The position numbers and the translations under genes are program-made. 6,073 bases of DNA from positions 1-6,073 of the forward strand of contig RFIY01000218.1 of the NCBI GenBank assembly GCA_003695505.1, written 5' to 3'. Source of the stretch: J088 sp003695505 [NCBI: Candidatus Dadabacteria bacterium] (GTDB taxonomy: Bacteria > J088). Numbering within the stretch: the first letter of the stretch is position 1; each line of letters starts with the position of its first letter. Below are positions 1 to 5,600 of the stretch, piece after piece. The notes under the pieces are model-generated. The model had not been told where the DNA came from. It did not search any database and worked only from the letters and a program-made list of their open reading frames with translations.

Positions 1-205
1 AGCCGAGGCGCGCCAGATCGTCTGACGGAGCTGTCGTGATCACATCGATGTCGGCTGTATGGCAACCGCGCAGCCAGGCATCGACGGCGCCGCCGACGAT
101 CCAGACAGCGTGACGGGCGGCAATCTTGTCCAGAATTGCGGCCAGGCGCGCGTCTGTCCCCACCCGCCCTGCGAGGCGGGCGGTCGACTCAGGAACGGGC
201 TTCAA
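1..205 (-). CDS. tRNA nucleotidyltransferase / poly(A) polymerase family protein, N-terminal part (cut by window edge)
   Basis: This is the beginning of a class II nucleotidyltransferase of the CCA-adding enzyme/poly(A) polymerase family, which adds nucleotides to RNA 3' ends in the cytoplasm. About 68 codons are visible. Numbered from the TTG at 205-203, the nucleotide-binding motif WIVGGAV lies at residues 35-41 and the metal-binding DID at 52-54, followed by VITTAPSDDL, the expected order and spacing. The usual GGxVRD motif reads GGAVDA here, so the Arg-Asp pair is replaced. An in-frame TGA upstream leaves only two start codons: TTG at 205-203, overlapping the J-protein gene by 17 nt, or GTG at 163-161. 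Neither has a well-spaced Shine-Dalgarno site, and translational coupling to the J-protein is likely. The family is inferred from the motifs alone. CCA-adding and poly(A)-adding activities cannot be told apart from this fragment. Confidence 0.7.
   Translation of the reverse strand, partial: MKPVPESTARLAGRVGTDARLAAILDKIAARHAVWIVGGAVDAWLRGCHTADIDVITTAPSDDLARLG
163..180 (-). repeat. GC-rich inverted repeat at the J-protein/nucleotidyltransferase junction
   Basis: Six perfect G/C pairs (163-168 with 175-180) enclose a 6-nt loop, beginning 8 nt after the J-protein stop codon. No U-run follows, so it is not a standard intrinsic terminator. The last base of its 3' arm is the first base of the candidate GTG start of the next gene. 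It could therefore control translation of that gene, or be plain coding sequence if the TTG at 205 is the true start. Confidence 0.35.
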
Positions 206-710
206 TGTCCTGTTGTAAAGCCTGAAAGTGTTCGTTCCCGGGTTCCATGGTCAGCGCCAGCTTGATGTTGTTGCGCGCACTGGTCATATCACGGGCAACG
301 AATGCCTGCTTTGCGAGTTTGTAGTACTTCGCACCGGGACCACTTCCGCCGTCATATTCTTTTTTTTGCGCCTTTTCCTGAGCGTCTTGCGGGCGCATGC
401 GCAGGTTTGCCGCACGATCCTCTGCGAGGGCCTGGTCATAGAATTTTCGCAGTGCGGGATCCTTGAGCATGTTGTATGCTTCCGAGATCTGCTTGAAGAC
501 GCGGGTCACCAGTTCGCGAAACGCCGCATCGGTCACATAGTTGTAGCGATCCGGGTGATACTTTCGCGAGCGTGCATAGAACGCCTTTCGGATGTCCGCT
601 TCGTCGGCGTCGGCGTTGACGCCGAGGATCTGGTAGTAATCCAGCCGCTCCATCTTTGACAGGAGCTGCTGGAGCTGCTGGACCGGGTTTTGTCGTGTCT
701 GTGAGGTCAT
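189..710 (-). CDS. J-domain protein with C-terminal TPR (non-canonical DnaJ, co-chaperone of the adjacent Hsp70)
   Basis: This 173-residue cytoplasmic co-chaperone should stimulate ATP hydrolysis by an Hsp70. The J domain spans about residues 24-92, with DYYQILGV opening helix I, the basic helix II ADIRKAFYARSRK, the catalytic HPD at 52-54, and FYDQ near the end of helix IV. The Gly/Phe region, zinc finger and C-terminal substrate domains of DnaJ are absent. After a charged linker (about 98-122), residues 126-159 fit one TPR: Y129, L132, A133, A145, I149, A152 and P157 occupy consensus positions. The ATG at 710 follows AGAAGGA with 9-nt spacing. A longer frame reaching position 1016 would overlap the Hsp70 gene and adds nothing recognisable, so it is rejected. 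The gene lies 31 nt after the Hsp70 stop, in the same operon. A run of eight A in the message at codons 115-117 is a possible slippage site. Confidence 0.93.
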   Translation of the reverse strand: MTSQTRQNPVQQLQQLLSKMERLDYYQILGVNADADEADIRKAFYARSRKYHPDRYNYVTDAAFRELVTRVFKQISEAYNMLKDPALRKFYDQALAEDRAANLRMRPQDAQEKAQKKEYDGGSGPGAKYYKLAKQAFVARDMTSARNNIKLALTMEPGNEHFQALQQDIEARS

Positions 711-719
711 GATTGTTGA

Positions 720-726
720 TCCTTCT
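720..726 (-). promoter_or_regulatory. Ribosome binding site of the J-domain protein gene
   Basis: AGAAGGA on the minus strand stands 9 nt before the ATG at 710, within the 31-nt gap after the Hsp70 gene. It fixes the start of the 173-residue product and argues against the longer upstream frame. Confidence 0.7.
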
Positions 727-741
727 CGGTCGAAATGTCGA

Positions 742-2301
742 TCAGCCGGCGGGGGCTTCCAGGTCGATATTCGCGCCCGATGTCGCTGCGGCAGCGACCT
801 CATCCGACGACATGCCGCCGCTGACGGAGAGCTGAACATTCGCGCTCTGCCCGGTGGCCTGATCCTTGGCACTGACATGGACGATCCCATTGCTGTCAAT
901 TTCGAACAGCACTTCGATCTTGGGAACGCCGCGCGGTTGCGGTGGAATGTTTTCCAGCACGAATTCCCCGAGGATCTCGTTCTCCGAAGATTTGCGTGAT
1001 TCACCCTGGACGACACGAATCCGTACTTCGGTCTGGTTGTCCTTGCTCGTCGTAAAGACCCGTGATTCGTCGCACGGCAACTGACTGTTGCGAGGAATCA
1101 GCACCTCGGTGACATCGCCTGCCATGCCGATTCCCAGGCTCTGAGAGGTGACATCGAGCAGCAGGCTGCCTGCGGCACGGCTGGTCAGCGAGTGCGCCTG
1201 GATCGCCGCGCCAGAGGCGACGACGATGACCGGGTTGATGCTGGCATCGGGGGCGCGATAAAAGTACTTCTCGACCATCTCGCGAATAACCGGCATGCGC
1301 GTCGAACCGCCGACAAGAATGACGCCATCCAGATCGTTGACGTTGAGCCGTGCCGCCTGCAGGGCTTCATCGACAACGGCGAACGTGCGCTGAACGAGAT
1401 CCTGAGTCAGTTGCTGGACCAGCCCGCGGGTCATTTCCACGTTCAGTTCGAATCCATCGAATACCGGTGCGCGGACGGCAACCTTTTCCTGGCTGGACAG
1501 ACGTTTCTTGGATTCTTCGGCGACGACCTTGAGCCGCTGCAGTGCCTTGAGATCCCGCCGCGGATCCTCGCCGGACGCCTCGACGGTACGCTCCGCCAGC
1601 CAGTCGATCAGGCGATCATCGAAGTCGTCTCCACCCAGATAGGTGTCTCCTGCGGTCGCGATCACCTCGTAGACGTCGCCACCAATTTCAAGAATAGAAA
1701 TATCGAACGTGCCACCGCCAAGATCATAGACGGCGACGCGCTGGTCGCGGTTCTGTCCGTAACCGTAGGCCAGCGCGGCGGCTGTCGGTTCATTGAGGAT
1801 GCGCAACACATTCAGCCCGGCGATCGTCCCGGCGTCCTTGGTGGCCTGGCGCTGGCCGTCGTTGAAATAGGCCGGTACCGTAATCACCGCGTCGGTGACT
1901 TCCTCGCCAAGCTGACGTTCCGCGATACGTTTCAGCTCGCGCAGCACCAGCGCGCTGATTTCCGGGATCGCGTAATCCGTGCCGCGAATGCGGATGCGCA
2001 CGGTATCGTTCTCGCCGTCGACAATCTCGTAAGGCATCAATGCGCGTGCCTTCTTGACCTCGGAACTGAAGCTCTTTCGCCCGATCAGTCGCTTGGCGCT
2101 GTAGACGGTATCCGGGCCAAATTCGATCGCACGCTTTTTTGCGGGCGTGCCGACGACGACACGCTGTTCGTCAAGAAAGCTGACGACGGATGGGATGACC
2201 TGTTCCCCGGCTTCGTTTTCAAACACGACCGGAGAGTCACCGTCAAAAAAAGCAACACAACTTGTCGAGGTTCCCAGGTCGATTCCGATCGCTTTACCCA
2301 C
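742..2301 (-). CDS. DnaK-like Hsp70 chaperone lacking the C-terminal lid
   Basis: This 519-residue Hsp70 is about 120 residues shorter than typical DnaK (E. coli, 638). The ATPase domain (1 to about 375) has the phosphate loop [11 protein letters not shown] at 7-17, K70 in AKRLIGR, P143 in TVPAYFND, E171 in [20 protein letters not shown] at 192-200 and [10 protein letters not shown] at 328-337. The Gram-negative insertion after residue 80 is present. The linker LLLD lies at 380-383, and the beta-sandwich substrate domain (about 384-495) includes DNQTEV, VQGE and [10 protein letters not shown]. Only about 24 residues follow, so the helical lid and an EEVD-like tail are missing. NPDEAVA is replaced by NPVIVVA (356-362), and the arch residues equivalent to E. 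coli M404 and A429 are T398 and S419. The start is GTG: an in-frame TGA lies just upstream with no other start between, and AGG stands 10 nt before it. The linked J-protein is the likely partner. It is probably a specialised paralogue rather than the housekeeping DnaK. Confidence 0.95.
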   Translation of the reverse strand: MGKAIGIDLGTSTSCVAFFDGDSPVVFENEAGEQVIPSVVSFLDEQRVVVGTPAKKRAIEFGPDTVYSAKRLIGRKSFSSEVKKARALMPYEIVDGENDTVRIRIRGTDYAIPEISALVLRELKRIAERQLGEEVTDAVITVPAYFNDGQRQATKDAGTIAGLNVLRILNEPTAAALAYGYGQNRDQRVAVYDLGGGTFDISILEIGGDVYEVIATAGDTYLGGDDFDDRLIDWLAERTVEASGEDPRRDLKALQRLKVVAEESKKRLSSQEKVAVRAPVFDGFELNVEMTRGLVQQLTQDLVQRTFAVVDEALQAARLNVNDLDGVILVGGSTRMPVIREMVEKYFYRAPDASINPVIVVASGAAIQAHSLTSRAAGSLLLDVTSQSLGIGMAGDVTEVLIPRNSQLPCDESRVFTTSKDNQTEVRIRVVQGESRKSSENEILGEFVLENIPPQPRGVPKIEVLFEIDSNGIVHVSAKDQATGQSANVQLSVSGGMSSDEVAAAATSGANIDLEAPAG

Positions 2302-2311
2302 GGGCTTGCTA

Positions 2312-2422
2312 CCTGTTCAGATGCGGATTCGGCCGACTTTTCCGCTTCGGATCGTCACGCCGAACCTGTTCAAGATTCCCTAAAGATCATAGCCGATCCT
2401 GCAAGTCGATTGCACCCTGTTC
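2312..2422 (-). repeat. Three spaced GAACAGG boxes upstream of the Hsp70 gene
   Basis: The minus-strand heptamer GAACAGG occurs at 2312-2318, 2365-2371 and 2416-2422. The starts are 53 and 51 bp apart, close to five helical turns. The first two copies share 9 bp (TGAACAGGT). The innermost copy carries the AGG proposed as the Hsp70 ribosome binding site, and the outermost abuts the proposed minus-strand -35 element. Other copies occur inside coding sequence at 2199-2205 and 3551-3557, so chance is possible. Confidence 0.3.
2386..2415 (-). promoter_or_regulatory. Possible sigma70-type promoter of the Hsp70/J-protein operon
   Basis: The -10 element TATGAT (2386-2391, minus strand) matches the consensus at five of six positions. 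The best -35 candidate, GTGCAA at 2410-2415, is 18 nt away and matches at only three of six. This would give a 5' leader of about 78 nt. The weak -35 suggests an activator or an alternative sigma factor, or that the true promoter is elsewhere in the gap. No sigma32-type CCCCAT partner was found for the nearby CTTGAA. Confidence 0.35.
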
Positions 2423-2499
2423 CCCCGCGGCAACTCTCGCTGGAACGGACCTTCGCTAAACAACGTTTTGCCTGCATCAACATAGATCTTGTTGCGCTC

Positions 2500-2528
2500 T
2501 TGACAAGCCAGGAACTTTCCGATAGACT
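2500..2528 (+). promoter_or_regulatory. Sigma70-type promoter of the large secreted-protein gene
   Basis: A perfect -35 TTGACA (2500-2505), a 17-nt spacer and the -10 TAGACT (2523-2528, four of six consensus positions) are in ideal arrangement. The predicted start point is near 2535, giving a leader of about 84 nt before the ATG at 2619. Confidence 0.65.
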
Positions 2529-2535
2529 CACTTGC

Positions 2536-2557
2536 GGTTCGCGGTATACCCGGAATC
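2536..2557 (+). repeat. Imperfect 22-bp dyad at the predicted transcription start (possible operator)
   Basis: A perfect 8-bp palindrome GGTATACC (2543-2550) is flanked by matching TTC (2538-2540) and GAA (2553-2555), plus an outer G/C pair. In total 8 of 11 pairs match. It begins about one base after the predicted start point, where a repressor would block the promoter at 2500-2528. It could also form a hairpin at the 5' end of the message. Confidence 0.4.
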
Positions 2558-2604
2558 TGATGATCTGGAACCGTGAAAGCATTTTGCAAGGACAGACGGA
2601 AGGT

Positions 2605-2610
2605 AGGAGG
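2605..2610 (+). promoter_or_regulatory. Strong Shine-Dalgarno site of the large secreted-protein gene
   Basis: AGGAGG lies 8 nt before the ATG at 2619. An in-frame TAG overlaps it at 2604-2606, so translation cannot start further upstream. This fixes the N-terminus and predicts efficient initiation. Confidence 0.85.
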
Positions 2611-2618
2611 TCCAGTCC

Positions 2619-5600
2619 ATGTTGTTGACGCGCAGATTTGTAGCAATGGTCGCCTTTGCGATTGCGGGAGTCGTGACTTTCGCATCCAGCGCGATCGCCG
2701 AGCCGATGGAGATCAATCCGTTCGGCTATGTCCACGTTGACTCCTCGGGGTCGTACAACGCCGTCGGTGAGCTTGGCTCGACGGCTGGTGACCGGATCTA
2801 TATGAACCGGAACCAGTTGCTTGTGCGCCTGACCGGTTGCGAGTACCGTGCCCGGGTCACCAATGACAACGCCTGGAACGACGGTTTCTGTGACAACGGG
2901 GCCGGCAACCCGCGGCACTGGACCGGGTCGGCGATGTCGTTCATTGAGAGCCTCGTCAACGACAAGCTGCTCGGCGCGACGACCAATCCGATTGACCTCG
3001 CGTCCCAGCTTGGCGTCACAATTCCGCCGCAATACTGGAACGACTACGACGACCGATTTGGACGCGGTGGTGCCGATGACGGCATCAATACGTCCGAGCC
3101 GGTGTTCCGCAACTACCTGGATCTGCTCTTCAAGCGACTGCTTGACGGCGACCGCACGACACCTCTGGATTACGACATTCACACCTTCCGCTATGTCGAT
3201 TCCTACAATCCGGCGTTTACCGCGCCGTCCTATGTCGGTGCCGGGATCTCCGTCAATCCAACGACCTTCGATACAAACGGCGACGGCGTCGAGGGCGGCT
3301 GGGAGCCGTTCCACCTGCTTGCGCCAACCTGTATCCCTGACCTCGTGTTCCTTGGGCCGGATATCTGCCTCAACCTGAACATCGTCAATACGAGTGATAC
3401 ATTCGTGTACTATGTCACGGGCCCCTGGGGTGGTTCCGCAACGGAGCCGTCGTCTTACTTTGGTGCTGGTGCGACGGAAGTCAATAACGTCGGCGCGCCG
3501 ATGATCGATTTTACGCCTTACAGCCCGGCGAACCAAGCCGGAACAAGCCACCTGTTCCTGGCGTCGAAGCCGGAATTCGACTTTACATTCGATGCCGAAC
3601 TGCAGGGTTGCACGCGTTCGCTGAAGGGTTCGAACACGAACTGTAACAGCAGTCCGTATCGCGACGATGACGACGGTCTGTACGCCGAAATCAAGCTCGT
3701 GAACTTCCAGGTCGACCTGCTCTTTGAGCCGCCGTTTACCGACGCGGCTTACGGCACCAGCCAGGAGGTCGAGGGCGCGACCCCGCAGGATTATCGTTTC
3801 AGCTATTCCCGCAATATCAGCGATATTCCCGAAACGGGAAGCGCCGGGTTTACGACCTGGACGTGTGCGGATGGCACGACGCTGACCGGCGTGACGAATG
3901 AAAGTTCGCCGCTCTACGACGCCAAGTGCGACCTCAGCCGCTGGCTGAAGTTCTACGGCACGGCAACCGTGCCCGAGCTGACCCTCGGTATCTCGTTGCG
4001 AATTGTCTCCGGCTACAACTCCGGACCGTCGATCTCGATCCCGGATCACATGGTCAACGTTACCGCACCGACCATTTCCCTTGGGTTCGACATCAAGGTC
4101 ATCGAGTTTTCCGGACAGTTCAGTTACATCCTGGTCGGCGGGCAGTTCTGTAATGATGATTACACCGGCTCGGGCGCGGAAGCGCGGCAGGGCCAGGACT
4201 ACATGGGCGTCTTCTACGATCAGACGGACAGCCCGTACAACTGCGCCACGGTCACGGGTAGCGGGCCGAGCAAGTTCGACGATGTGACCTACAAGAAGAG
4301 TACGCAATTCGTCAGCACCATCTCGTTCCTGCGCGCCGAATTCCTTGGCCAGTTCGAAGACTTCTTTGACCCCAACACCAACCCGGGTTTCTTCCTTGGG
4401 CCGACGATCGTCCCAGGACTGGATGATCTGAACGATACCGTTGCCGAAGCGACCGGCTTCGACTGGCCGCTTGCGGGGAGCTCCGTCGCGGATTCCACCG
4501 AGGCCGTCTGGCTCGCCCTGGGGCTTGGTAGCGACGTGGAGCTCGCCGCAGATATGCACGCGCCGCTCGGTACGACCGAGTACGCCACCAAGGGGGCCGG
4601 GACCGCATCGCTGGTGTCGGGTCAGGGCGACGCCGTCGCCGAGTTCTGGGCCGACCCGTGGGGCGTACTGATGCCATTCTCGGGTGGTATCGGCATTTAC
4701 TGGACGCACGGCACGAATACGACTGGACCAAATGCGGAAGTCGCGAGCTGTGTCACGGCCGATCCTGCCTACACCGGCTATGTAGACGGTGTGCAGTCCC
4801 TTCCCGGCGACGCAGCCAGCCAGGGCGACGACCCCTATGTCAGTCGGCCGTTGCCGAGCCTGAACCTGAGCTGGTCCGGATCCGGTGACACGCACGGTGC
4901 GTGGCAGTCGGCGACAGATCAAACCGTCTGGGATGGCCCCGAGTATGACTCGGCGCTCCTGCATCTGCGAATCCCCGATGTGAACGGCCTGCATCCGTTC
5001 GTTGGGCCGTGGGAGCTGCGTAATGCGGCGCGCGTCGGTGGCGGGGGTGATCGCCTTGTGCCCGTGTCGGATCCGACCAACGCGACAACCGACGAGACCT
5101 ATGCGATCGGTCTGGCGATCCACCAGAATCTGCTGTCGAAATTGCTCTACGAGTTCGTCGTAGATGGCCTGCTCTGCATCGACATCGATCCAGATGCGAC
5201 CTACCAGGACGCGCTCGACAGCCTGCTTGGCGGGATCCTGACCACGGACACGATGGGCCTCTTCGTCCCGAATTTGACGAAGCAGTACAGCGGCGAAAAC
5301 ATGGCGCTGCGCATCGTGCCGCTTCTGAAGGATCCGAGCAGCCTGTACCTGGCGATTGGGCAGACCTATCAGTCCGCCATCAGTCAGTACACCCGCTCGT
5401 TCTCGGGCGGTAGCCCAAGTGCGGCCACCGCAGCCAATCCGATTCCGCGGATCATCGTTGGTGGTGAGAACCAGTATGATTCGTTGAAGAAGCGTTTCCG
5501 CGGGCAAATCGCGACGCGATCCCTGATCGCCAACACCTGCGGTGCGTCAGGCTCCGACCCATTGACTGATCCGTCCTGTGGCCTTTGGCCGGATCTGTCG

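Larger units (their letters stand above)
2302..2618. other. Divergent intergenic control region
   Basis: These 317 nt separate the leftward chaperone operon from the rightward secreted-protein gene. No convincing gene lies in them. The region contains a promoter for each direction, with predicted start points near 2379 (minus) and 2535 (plus), a dyad at the plus start point, spaced GAACAGG boxes and the ribosome binding sites. About 84 bp separate the two proposed -35 elements, enough room for a shared regulator. No CIRCE repeat (TTAGCACTC/GAGTGCTAA) is present. Confidence 0.8.

Noticed and set aside
347-357. Acidic DDDD-type stretch at codons 349-352 of the large protein, considered as a second calcium loop (approximate codon numbers given, not bases)
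   Set aside because: The residues at loop positions 1 and 12 are not acidic, so it does not fit a calcium-binding loop.
189-1016. A 275-residue form of the J-protein starting inside the Hsp70 gene
   Set aside because: The extra 102 residues are an out-of-frame reading of Hsp70 coding sequence. The ATG at 710 has a well-placed ribosome binding site and precedes the whole J domain.
2369-2374. CTTGAA (minus strand), as in the -35 of sigma32 heat-shock promoters
   Set aside because: No CCCCAT-like -10 is found 13-15 nt downstream, and no CIRCE repeat is present. Heat-shock control cannot be claimed.
2511-2517. GGAACTT resembling a sigmaE-type -35 element
   Set aside because: No matching -10 (TCAA/TCTGA type) lies at the required distance. 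The site falls inside the spacer of a better sigma70-type promoter.
1192-2628. A 478-codon plus-strand open frame antisense to the Hsp70 gene
   Set aside because: It is in the same codon-aligned phase opposite an unmistakable Hsp70 and shows no domain signature. The long open frame follows from codon bias.
2628-2645. Twin-arginine (Tat) signal in the large protein (TRRFVAM)
   Set aside because: The Phe directly follows the RR pair instead of leaving one residue between, and the hydrophobic core is strongly nonpolar. A Sec signal peptide fits better, and many cysteine pairs also argue for folding after export.
2370-5507. A 1045-codon open frame on the minus strand, antisense to the large secreted-protein gene
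   Set aside because: Its codons are exactly aligned with those of the sense gene, so stops would need TTA, CTA or TCA sense codons, which are rare in GC-rich coding sequence. Its product is Arg/Val-rich with no recognisable motif, whereas the sense frame has a signal peptide, a perfect ribosome binding site and a promoter.
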